In this document: piece by piece, positions 55,430 to 64,000 of the stretch
Numbering within the stretch: position 1 is the first letter of the stretch
Layout: each line of letters opens with the position of its first letter
NCBI RefSeq assembly: GCF_027595985.1
Contig: NC_073307.1
Span: forward strand, 39,728,323 to 39,792,322
DNA: 64,000 bases
Direction: 5' to 3'
DNA from: Sorex araneus
Lineage: Eukaryota > Chordata > Mammalia > Eulipotyphla > Soricidae
Translations under genes and position numbers: made by a program
Notes under the pieces: model-generated
Seen by the model: only the letters and a program-made list of their open reading frames with translations
Told to the model about the DNA's origin: nothing
Database searches by the model: none

Positions 55430-55513
55430 CTCCAAGAGGGGCAGAGGAATAGAACCTGGGTTGGCCTCGTGCAAGGTAAACGCCATGCCCACTGTGCTAT
55501 CGCTCCAGCTCCA
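55430..55513 (-). promoter_or_regulatory. Putative Pol III A/B boxes in the RTE head
   Basis: A box TAGCACAGTGGG and B box GGTTCTATTCC on minus. The consensus B box GGTTCGANTCC is changed at the central CG, so this copy is probably weak. The same pair is intact in most SOR SINEs. Confidence 0.55.
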
Positions 55514-55680
55514 AGGAATGGTACAGAAGAAAAATAACTGTTCATTCCAGTGAATTTTTTTTCCAATAAGCAGTCCGTGAAAGCCTCCAACAACTACAAA
55601 CCCCTGGTATTTAGTTATTTGTAGTACCCCCTCATGTTGAATAGGATCCAGTAGAACCAACAAAAGATTATGGAATTGAT
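55514..55680. other. Unassigned flank of the RTE
   Basis: No TSD for the RTE could be found between this flank and 52340-52365. Confidence 0.45.
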
Positions 55681-55684
55681 AGTG

Positions 55685-56035
55685 TTTGACTTCAGAAAGG
55701 TTGTGGAAGACATACTGGGGAAAGCTTGTTGCCATGTTTCAAGGATGCTCAAGTAGCTCCAGAGGAAAACCATTGGACAAGAAGCTACTATTTCCTTCCA
55801 ACAGCCTGCAAGGACTTTCATCCTGCAGCAGCCACAAGGTGAATCATCTAAAAAAGCATCCTCTTGTTCACATAAGACTTCAGGTAACTGTAGCCTTGAC
55901 CACCACTTGTTCTCAACTACATGAAAGACTCTTCAATATTGGCACTCAGTTAATCTGCTTCCTGGTTTCTTGTCCATAGAATTGAGAATAATAAGGACCA
56001 GAATAATATTCTATACTGTTATGTTATAAAATGTG
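55685..56035 (+). mobile_element. Probable MLT1/MaLR LTR 3' part, ancient
   Basis: 'AGACTTCAGGTAACTGTAGCCTTGACCACCACTTG', 'CTCAACTACATGAAAGACTC' and 'ATAGAATTGAGAATAATAAGGACC' track the end of ancient MLT1-type LTRs ('..TCAGATGACTGCAGCC..CAACCTCATGAGAGACCC..ACAGAAACTGTGAGATAATAA'). Highly diverged, so moderate confidence. Confidence 0.55.
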
Positions 56036-56163
56036 TGAACATGAAAGCAAAGATAATGAATATGCTCATATTTTCCCTGATTTTATTTCTCAATGGCACT
56101 TTAGAGGCACTATTTCTGGCAGAGTTCAGACTGGTGTGGGTAAATGGTACTCAAGAAAGCCAG

Positions 56164-56545
56164 CAGAGCTACACCAGAGCTACAACAGAACTACAACAGA
56201 ACTACACCACAGCTACTGCCAGAGCTACAATTAGAACTACACCAGAGCTACAACTACACCAGAGCTACAACCAGAGCTACAACTAGAACTACACCAGACC
56301 TACAACTATAGCTATACACAGAGCTACACCCGAGCTACAATGGAACTACACCAGAGCTACAGTCAGAGCTACACCAGAGCTACAGTCAGAGCTACACCAG
56401 AGCTACAACAGAACTACACCAGAGCTACAACTGGAGCTACAGAGCTACACCAGAGCTACAGTGGAACTACACCAGAGCTGCAATCAGAGCTACAGCAGAT
56501 CTATAACCACAGCTACATCAGTTACAACCAGAGCTACCACCCAGC
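56164..56545 (+). repeat. Minisatellite, 11-12 bp unit AGAGCTACACC
   Basis: About 33 imperfect units of AGAGCTACACC, AGAACTACAAC and AGAGCTACAGTC. Most units carry an AGCT. Open frames on plus read as repeating SYTRATTELQQ-like peptides, a by-product. Confidence 0.95.
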
Positions 56546-57487
56546 AGTGCTGAGGGAGAGGATCCTGGTCTGCTGAAGCTCAAACTGCAGGCCTCACACT
56601 TGATAGGTGCATTCTTCACCACTTAAGCTCTAATTATGTCCTCCATAAATATTTATTTCCTTTCCCAGACCCTTTTCACCCCACCCCACCCTTGTTGATA
56701 CAGTCAATTGTAGTTTTGCTTCACTTTTGAGAGGACAGGGTTCAAATCATGGTTCTTCATTTGGCCTGTATAATAGAATTTATTTGGGGAACTGTAAAAA
56801 TATCAATTTGGTTCTCTACCACAAATAATAGTAGTTTATTTTCTCTGAAAAACATCCTGGACTTCAGAGTTGAGTCAGAATTAGATTCACACACATAATA
56901 TCTAATTTTAGATAAGATATGGAGCTCGTACAGACTGCCAAACATTCACTTCATTCCAAAAGTGATAGGCAGAGAAAGTATGCTCTGAGCCAGAGTGTTT
57001 TGAACGTGTATTTTCTACACAAAGGACCTATAGTGAGGGGACCCCTCCCATCACTGGCTCTCACTGCAGCTTGAGCCAAGGCCTACACTGAATGCATTTA
57101 TGCTGAGGCCTGGACTAAGGGAGGAGAAAACATCCAAGGTTGCATGGCAGGGGCAGACACTCGAGATGACAGGCAGAAATGGGATGCCTCTAGACTCAGA
57201 AGTGACACATTAGTACTTCAACCACATTCCCTCAAACAAAGCAAGTTCATGGCCAAGACCAACATCAAGACATAAGGAAGAACACACTATTTCAGTAGAA
57301 AGGACTACAAAGACACAAAGGAAAGAGTTTGAATAGAATGAGAGGTTAAGGATCAGGGCCAGTATTCTGTCCTCCAGACACTAGATCTGACTCTGTTTAT
57401 TAAAAATGAAAGAATTGGAAAAGCACTAAAGACTTCTACCTCTGATGATAGCTTAAAATAAATACCTTTTAAAACCACAAAGATGAG
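56546..57487. other. Unassigned sequence, about 0.94 kb
   Basis: No repeat or gene recognised. Confidence 0.5.
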
Positions 57488-57556
57488 AGGGGGGATATGG
57501 CTCAGTGGTAGATCATATGCCTTGCAAAAGGCACTGGGTTTGATAACTGGCACCAA
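57488..57556 (+). mobile_element. tRNA-Ala-like SINE
   Basis: 'GGGGGGATATGGCTCAGTGGTAGATCATATGCCTTGCAAAAGG' and B-box-like GGGTTTGATAACTGG. Confidence 0.72.
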
Positions 57557-57635
57557 GAAAAGAAAAGAAAACAATAAAGAAGAGAAGAGGAAGGGAGGAG
57601 AGGGGAGAGGGTGGGAAGAGAGGGGGAGAAGAGAT
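57557..57635 (+). repeat. Purine-rich low complexity tail
   Basis: GA/A-rich, almost pure purine for about 80 bp, probably grown from the tail of the SINE. Confidence 0.9.
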
Positions 57636-60600
57636 CTGTTATCATTACAAACTTTCTTCAAGTATTTTTGCTGCTGAATAGACTAAGGAAATTCAATGTG
57701 TTCCCAATTACACACGCAAGATTTAAATAATCTAATATACATGCAAAAAATATATGTGGCTAACTCATGTTTAAACATAATCAGGAAAAAAATCATTAGG
57801 CTTTGAAATATCCTAGTCAAAAGGCTTTTGATGCAGAGACCTATGCTAATGTGAAAGGTCTTCAATTGTGCTTATGCCTTCAGGGGGTCTCTAAATTCAA
57901 ATCACTATGATTATGCTTAAATAATGTGATTGCACTCAAGGGACCCAGACTGCAGTCAGATTAGGCCAGGAGATTAATGGATTTGAAGGGTCTCATGTTT
58001 TTTCCCTCCCGAATTCACTCTTGAATATTACAGCAACAGTGGCTACGCTCAGAGAGTTGTTTCAGCAGCAGCAAGTTCTAATAAATGTTACCAGTAAATT
58101 GAGCCTCTATCTCAAAATCGCCAACTTGGTGAGAAGCAGAAAAGGAGCAGAAAGAAAAGCTGGGGGGGAAGAAGGCAGGGCAAGCAGGAAAGCAAATACA
58201 GAGTGTACACCCTATTCTCAGCACACTGTAGTCTTCCGCATTTGTCATTCCTTTCTTAAGGGTCCCAGACAAACATCATGACCCCAGTAGCCATACTCAC
58301 TGTAACTGCAACTTCCAGTGACCCAAACCCTGATGGAAATAGGCATAGAAAGGATACCTGCATCATAGGTACCCAGTCAAATAAACCATTAGAAGTAGAA
58401 AGAGAGGCCCTGGACAGAGGTGGAGGCATACTCTGAAGGTCATGGCCTTTCTGACCAACCTTTCAGGCCCAGTGGGGTTGCTCCAGGACCTTTGAATTCC
58501 TCCTGACAATCTGTGGCCAAGCCACACTTTCCTTTCAACACTATTCTACTATTTCAAGTGCATTTAAAAAAAATCAAGGCTATTTTTTCTATTTTGAGAG
58601 TGATAATAGATTCAGGCCTCTCAAGATGCAAAATGAACGAATTTCTCAGCAATGCCCCAAAAGATCATACAATATAGGAAGGAGAATAAATGAAGTAAAT
58701 TAGTCCCATCCAGTTGTATGATCTGATCAAGTTGAGGCTCATTTTGGAGTCTTCAGCAGTAAAACAAATGGTTTCCTAATTTAGGCTATTTTTAAGTTTC
58801 TCCATTAAATATAAGGGTTTTGTTTTTTGCATATATACATTTAAATAGGCCATCTAGTTCTAATTAGATCTAAATGAGAGTAGAGAAAATAGCTGAAATG
58901 TCCACAATTTATGCTCAATAAACTACAGTCATTAAATTGTCTGAATAGGTCCTCTAAAAGAAAACTTTATTAAAAATGAGGTACCCTTTCTTTACTAAAG
59001 CAATTTGGAGATTCCAAATAACTGCTTAGATGGCCATTCATACTCCATTCTTGACAGAAATAATTTTCTTTCTACCCTAGAAAACGCACCAACAAATTGT
59101 ATTTTTTCAGTGGTCATTATCAATGATGAATTTTAGTCCCCAATTGCTATGGTGCTAACAAGTCCTGATTTAAAGAGAGAAAGAAACCTCGTGTTTTAAT
59201 TTAGGGAACTAGTAGATAAATAAATAATTATTTCTTGTGTTTTGTATTAAGAGCCTCAAAAAAATCTTTATCATCATGCTATTCCTTAATTTATTCCAAT
59301 AAATGTTCCTACAAGATCCAAACATCAATTACTTGCATGCTTACCTCTACTATTCAAATTTCTGACAAATTCTAAATTAATTCTATTCAGCATTTTTCTT
59401 AGCAAACAATGAAAGAACACTGTCTAAATGCTAATCTGTTGTTTGTTTATTTTCCTCATACATCTTCTATGCCCCCAGAGTTGACATTTCAATAAATCCT
59501 TTAAAAGGATTATAATGTTACCTTGCGCTTTTTTTTTCTTGAAGAAAACAGATTAAGAAACTTTTCCACCTTCCACCCTTTAAAAAATTAAAAAGAATCC
59601 TATCCTTTTTCCCCTTCCAGAAAACAGACTCTGAATGTGGCATTAATTCCAAGCATCTGAAATTTAAAAAAGCAAAAACAAAAAACAGCCTCTGAATAAC
59701 AGAAGATTATTTCAATGGATTCTGGCAAAAGCTTTCCTCTAATTTGTTTCCTTCAAAACAATCTGATCACCCTCATTCTCATAGGATGCAGAAGCAAAAA
59801 ATCCCACATGTGCTTATGCAATATTCAAAAGGTTCTTGGAATTTTTTTTTCTGCAGCTCTAATACAGCCCTTGGGTCTGCCTGCCACTGAAAGCAATCTG
59901 TGCGCAGTGGATTGCAAATGCATGATGCTATTCTTTTAAACATCACAAATTGAGAAGACAGGATACATTTTCGTCATTATGGAGGAAAGAAAGCTTAATA
60001 AAGAGGAGTTAATTAATATGAAAACAATTCATTGCTATGCCAAACTGACTTGCTAAAGGAGAGCAGGTTATGTGCAAGAACCCAATCAATCTTATCTTCC
60101 TAGTGCCTTCACTGAGGAATATTTTAATTGACCAAGTAGTGTCTGAATATTGGGTATTGCTTCCATTTTCTGTTCTTTAACAGTAACTCCATCAAGTAGT
60201 CTATACCATTATGCAGGTCAGATTTACTTACCACTACCCAAACTCATTCCTTTGGTCCCAGATGTTTACGAAGCATGGGCAGTCTGACCAGTCGAATGAA
60301 TCTCTGTGGGCAAGATGTTTCTACATGGTCATTAAAATGTGCACTGCTCTATGTAGTTGGTAAGTGCTATGAAATGTTACAGAAGCAATGAAATCTTTCC
60401 CAGAAAATAGCTCTTGGCTTCTCAAACAAACATTTCTCCTCAAACGATGCATACCCAAACCAGTGTAAATGACCCTTTGTAGAACGATGGTGGTCAGTTC
60501 AGGCATTCAAAATCTAGAAAATATGTTCAAAGCAAATATCCATTTGCATGTCCAGCTTCACAATGGAAAGTCCACATGTTCAGTGCCCACTGGATAGATG

Positions 60601-60860
60601 ACTATTTTGCTTCCAATTCCAATTCCATTTGTGTGAGGTTGTGTCCTGGGGAAGGGGGGTTGGGGGAATGAGGCAAGGAAGTCATGGGAGGGCAAGAAGC
60701 CAGAAGACTAGGTTAGTGGAAAAGGAAGCTGCATATAGAAATTTACAGACATATGTTAAACCAGAGAGAAGCAGAAAAATGTAAGGACTTCCCTGGCATG
60801 TAGCCTGAGGAAGTGAAAGGATGTATAGATGGTATCATGTCTTAAGGATAGAACAGGAGT

Positions 60861-60861
<1 letters not shown>
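57636..60861. other. Repeat-poor AT-rich interval, about 3.2 kb
   Basis: The longest part of the window without a recognised SINE, L1, LTR or long microsatellite. No convincing exon is found; open frames (58021-58281, 59715-59939) lack motifs. 59860-60070 holds clusters resembling POU/octamer (TGCAAATGCAT), homeodomain (TTAATTAAT) and SOX (AACAATTCATTG) sites, which may be chance in AT-rich DNA. Confidence 0.5.

Positions 60862-60905
<44 letters not shown>
60862..60905 (+). repeat. (GT)n microsatellite
   Basis: 22 perfect GT units. Confidence 0.98.
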
Positions 60906-60906
<1 letters not shown>

Positions 60907-61239
60907 ACTTCTACCAACATTTCCTGGCCCATCTAACTCAGAAATAGAGTCTAGCCATGTGCCCGAATAGAAAATAAGTAGATTAGAAAACTGAATTTCA
61001 TGAACACAAGACAATCAGTGGAGAATGTGAACAACTGTAAGTCTATCCAGCCAGCAAGACTTAATTCAAATCTAACTCCGTTATGTAAGTTTTCAGTCCC
61101 ACATAATTTATAGGAAGATCTGCCCAAGTTTGAAAACAACACTCATCATTTCTTGCCTAGCAGGAAATTCTACCTGGTGACATCTCTTCTTTATAGCCTA
61201 TTGTTCTCTATGAACATGGGAGTTTTTTGCTGTTATGCT
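60906..61239. other. Unassigned spacer
   Basis: Nothing recognised. Confidence 0.5.
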
Positions 61240-61415
61240 TTGTTTTTGTTTGGGAGCCTTACCCAGTGATGCTCGGGGCTTACTCCTGGCCCTGCGCTCA
61301 GGGAATCATTCCTGACAGGCTCAGGGGAACATCTGGAGTAATGGGAACATATTAAGCCCAGGTCAAATGCATTCAAGGTAAGTGCCTTGCCTGCTATACT
61401 ATCTCTCTGGTCCCT
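61240..61415 (-). mobile_element. SOR-type SINE, old
   Basis: GGGAGCCTTACCCAGTGATGCTCGGGGCTTACTCCTGGCCCTGCGCTCAGG..GACAGGCTCAGGGGAAC..CTATACTATCTCTCTGGTCCC; reverse-complement SOR order. Confidence 0.9.
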
Positions 61416-61525
61416 GAATTTGTTTTTTTTTTTAACTTTATAAAGTATAAGTTTTGTAGCATCAAATAGGTAATGAGCCACTTAGAAAATGATGCATTTC
61501 TAATTCAATAACACCACACACACAG

Positions 61526-61538
61526 GCGCATGCGTGCG

Positions 61539-61593
<55 letters not shown>
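61526..61593 (+). repeat. Alternating purine-pyrimidine tract with (CA)n
   Basis: 68 bp of strict alternation (GCGCATGCGTGCGCATAC then about 25 CA units); Z-DNA-prone, like 26025-26080. Confidence 0.95.
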
Positions 61594-61595
<2 letters not shown>

Positions 61596-61840
61596 TCCCT
61601 GACCCTTACGCAGATTGCATATTATACAGGAATATGGTGAGAACATGATGATCTGAAGGGTAAAATGAACCTATCAGGATAAGCACAATTGTTCCTACAA
61701 TGCAAAGGTCAATATTTAGTGAACTAGAAATCCTGTAGATGCCAACCACAGTCTTCATCCTCAACAGAATGTTGGGGAAATAAATATATGTATAAAATAA
61801 TTTTTAGAGAAAAATAGGAAGTCCCACATAAAAATTATGA

Positions 61841-61880
61841 TTTGATGACATGGGCTGGAGCAATAGCCCATGTCATCAAA
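61841..61880 (+). repeat. 16-bp perfect inverted repeat at SINE start
   Basis: TTTGATGACATGGGCT (61841-61856), 8-nt loop GGAGCAAT, AGCCCATGTCATCAAA (61865-61880). Arms contain flank plus the first bases of the SINE head. Confidence 0.97.
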
Positions 61881-62131
61881 TGGGCTATCACTCCAAGCAG
61901 TTGGGCATTCGTCTTTCACACGGCTGACCCGAGTTCAATTCCTCTGCTCCTCTTGGAGAGCCCGGCAAGCTACGGAGAGTATCGAGCCCGCGCGGCAGAG
62001 CCTGGCAAGCTACCCGTGTGTATTGGATATGCCAAAAACAGTAACAATAAGTCTCTCAATGAGAGACGTTACTGGTGCCTGCTCGAACAAATCAATGAAC
62101 AACAGGATGACAGTGACAGTGACATGGATTT
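61851..62131 (+). mobile_element. RTE-derived SINE, short type, with foldback insert
   Basis: Head TGGGCTGGAGCAATAGC, an extra inverted segment of about 28 bp (61868-61895), then AGCAGTTGGGCATTC, B box GTTCAATTCC, leader blocks, junction AATAAGTCTCTCAATGAGAG, RTE 3' end and a GACAGT tail (62106-62123). Confidence 0.92.
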
Positions 62132-62189
62132 ATTTCCTGAACTAACTTAAGCCTAATATAAAATAGTTTATTTGTGCTTTATTTAGTAA

Positions 62190-62640
62190 TTTATGCAATT
62201 TTTTTAATTTAGGCTCTGTAATTTACAAAGTTAATCATTGCTGAGGTTTAGGTGCACAATTTTCAGACACCAATCCCATTACCAGTATCCATTTCCCTCC
62301 CCCAGTGTTCCCTTTACCCTTCCACTCCTCAGCCTCCTTCCCCGATTGGATTTTTAAGTTTGGTTAACATAGTTTGGAACTGAAAGCATCAGATTCGAAG
62401 TACACTAAAGAATTTTTTTAATAGCCTTCCCTATGAGTTTTTTTGGGTTAGTCTTCTGTTTTGTTCGTACTTAGGCACTGTGGTTTATATTAATGTTATA
62501 TTACTGTTTATATTATAGTCAGCAATAAATAGTCTTTTAGGCAAAATGTCCCAATGCCACACCCACTGCCAGAGTCAGTGACCCTCCACCAATGTTTCAC
62601 AGTCTGAAATGTTTCACCTTCTACACCACCTTGGGAAACT
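62190..62640 (-). mobile_element. Old L1 3' end
   Basis: 'TTTAATTTAGGCTCTGTAATTTACAAAGTTAATCATTGCTGAGGTTTAGG', 'ACACCAATCCCATTACCAGTATCC' and 'CCCACTGCCAGAGTCAGTGACCCTCCACC' are the minus-strand order of an older L1 3' UTR. Confidence 0.8.
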
Positions 62641-63063
62641 CATTTAATTATAAAAGAAACTTTTTAATGTTATAAATCCTAAAATATAAAGCAAATGGAA
62701 AGGAAACAAGAGCCCCCATTAAAACTTACTCAAAATATGTAAGGCAAATGACCTAATGTAGGAAGAAAGCAGATGCTGCAGAGGAGACTGATAAAAAGTG
62801 TGAGCGTTTCTAGAAACCTGGGAAATTCTCAGGAATTGGAAACACTGGAAGAAATAAAGACTGGACAGTATGTATAAGGATGGCTTATCTAGAGGTCTCC
62901 TTAATACCGGACCCTAGCCACCCCTTCAACAGAAAGGGTTCTGTTCTCTTGAAAGAAATTGAGTCAACACAGTCTTGGCTCTCAGGGACACCTGGTTTGG
63001 CAGAATAGGAATGAGTAATTGTATGCAAGATTGTAACAGATTTTTCTGTCATTTTTGTTGTTT
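62641..63063. other. Unassigned sequence
   Basis: Nothing recognised. Confidence 0.5.
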
Positions 63064-63143
63064 TTATGGAGCTGAGGGCTAAATCCAAGGCCACACACCT
63101 GCAAGTCAAGTGCTTTACCAATGAGCCATACCCCAGCCCTATA
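63064..63143 (-). mobile_element. tRNA-Ala-like SINE
   Basis: On minus: AGGGCTGGGGTATGGCTCATTGGTAAAGCACTTGACTTGCAGG, then a decayed B box. Best-preserved member of this group here. Confidence 0.75.
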
Positions 63144-63180
63144 TTTCTATCACTAACCACTGTGTTCCCTGATAAGAAAT

Positions 63181-64000
63181 AAGGTAGTTTTACTACTGTC
63201 TTGTAGTACAACTTGAAATTGGGGAAGGTGATGCCACCCATCTTCTTTTTTCCAAGGATTCCTTAGCTATTCATGGTGGTTAAATGTTCCATATAAATTT
63301 CAGGAGTATTTTGTCTACTTCTTTGAAAAATGTCATGGTATTCTTATAGGGACCACAGTGAATCTGTATAATGTTTTGGGGAGTATTGCCAATTTGGCAA
63401 TGTTAATCCTCCCAATCCATGAGCAGGGGATATGTCTACATTTCCTAGTGTCCTCTTTCATTTCTTGAAGTAGCGTTTTGTAGTTTTCTTTGTATAGGTC
63501 CTTCACCTCTGTAGTTAAGCTGATTCCAAGGTACTTGATTTCCTGAGGCACTATTGTGAATAGGATTGCTTTTTGTAATATCACTTTCTTCTCTTTCATT
63601 ATTTGTAATAGGAAAGCCATGGACTTTTAGGCATTGATTTCATAACCTACCTTTACTTTACTATAAAAACCTATTGTTTCTAGGAGCTTTTCTGTAGAGT
63701 CCTTAGGATTTTCTACATATAGTAATCATGTCATCTGCAAATAGTGATAGCTTGAGTTCTTCCTTTCCTACCTGGATGAACTTTATATATTTTTCTTACC
63801 TAACTGCTATGGCAAGTACTTTCAGTAGCTATATTGAATAGAAGTGGTGAGAGTGGGCAGCCTTGTCTTGTTCCTGATCTTAGACAAATTTTCTTAATTT
63901 TTACCCATTGAGAATAATGCTTGCTGTGGGCTTCTGGTAGATGGCTTTCACTATATTGAGGCAAGTTCCTTTGACTCCAATTTTGTCGAAATTTTTTGTC
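63181..64000 (-). mobile_element. L1 ORF2 fragment, runs out of the window
   Basis: On minus from the window end inward: RT domain, then the segment 63333-63620 ([18 protein letters not shown].., [22 protein letters not shown]), ending inside ORF2 at 63181 where 'GGCATCACCTTCCCCAATTTC' is read. It is broken by stops and by loss of frame between 63620 and 64000. Intermediate in age between the two L1s at the window start. Confidence 0.9.

Larger units (their letters stand above)
52366..55513 (-). mobile_element. RTE1_Sar-like: Near full-length RTE LINE with tRNA-like 5' head
   Basis: About 3.15 kb on minus, close to the usual RTE length (3.2-3.4 kb). From 55513: a tRNA-like head (GAGCTGGAGCGATAGCACAG, A box TAGCACAGTGGG, B box GGTTCTATTCC), a leader to about 55216, one ORF with endonuclease and reverse transcriptase domains (about 52503-55215, broken), then the 3' end (GGAGACGTTACTGGCACCC, CAAATCGATGAACAATG) and a tail of ACAAGTGAT repeats. 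The protein is of the nematode-type RTE clade, unlike BovB. I recall the name RTE1_Sar from shrew. Confidence 0.92.

Noticed and set aside
52366..55513. Nematode contamination as the source of the RTE
   Set aside because: The same contig carries shrew-type SINEs on both sides, and the element has the shrew tRNA-like head fused to it.
56164..56545. CRISPR-like array
   Set aside because: Units are 11-12 bp with no unique spacers, and the DNA is mammalian; it is a minisatellite.

Overview
This window reads as a stretch of mammalian nuclear DNA with no intact protein-coding gene. The best species guess is a shrew (Sorex, possibly S. araneus). The reason is the abundant tRNA-headed SINE with the 'CATCCCATATGGTCCCC..GAGCACC' body and the 'GTGTGACCCAAAAAGCAAAA' tail, which I know as the SOR family of shrews, together with an RTE LINE that matches what I recall of RTE1_Sar. 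Nearly every long open frame is a retroelement remnant, a microsatellite translation or a shadow of one.

Layout. 1-6.4 kb: two L1 copies in tandem, one fairly young (ORF2 C-terminal half with a single frameshift) and one old and decayed. 6.4-14.7 kb: unassigned sequence with SINEs, a 38-nt U2 snRNA fragment with target-site duplication (TSD), two L1 3' ends, and a minus-strand solo LTR (6-bp TSD) with an L1 nested inside. 14.7-15.9 kb: an RTE-derived SINE, a decayed copy of VAV3 exon 1, and a second RTE-SINE. 16-20.7 kb: SINEs, a 326-bp GAA tract, and a short L1-like element made of two 5' direct repeats fused to an L1 3' end. 21-31 kb: two more LTRs of the same family, old L1s and SINEs. 31-45.7 kb: mostly old repeats and unassigned sequence, plus a fourth LTR at 42.3-43.3 kb. 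45.7-47.6 kb: an L1 with 5' inversion and a second L1 nested in it, inside one 18-bp TSD. 49.5-57 kb: a chimeric SINE, a near full-length minus-strand RTE LINE (52.37-55.51 kb), a probable MLT1 fragment and an 11-12 bp minisatellite. 57.6-60.9 kb: a repeat-poor AT-rich interval. 61-64 kb: an RTE-SINE with a foldback at its 5' end, an old L1 3' end, and a minus-strand L1 that runs out of the window.

The most interesting system is the RTE LINE and its SINEs. The LINE begins with the same tRNA-like head (A and B boxes) as the L1-type SOR SINEs. The RTE-SINEs consist of that head, the LINE 5' leader and the LINE 3' end, and at least three different deletion junctions are visible here. One head is therefore joined to two tails: A-tailed copies (L1-type mobilisation) and GACAGT-tailed copies (RTE-type mobilisation). 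All family names come from recognition by eye; no database search was run.
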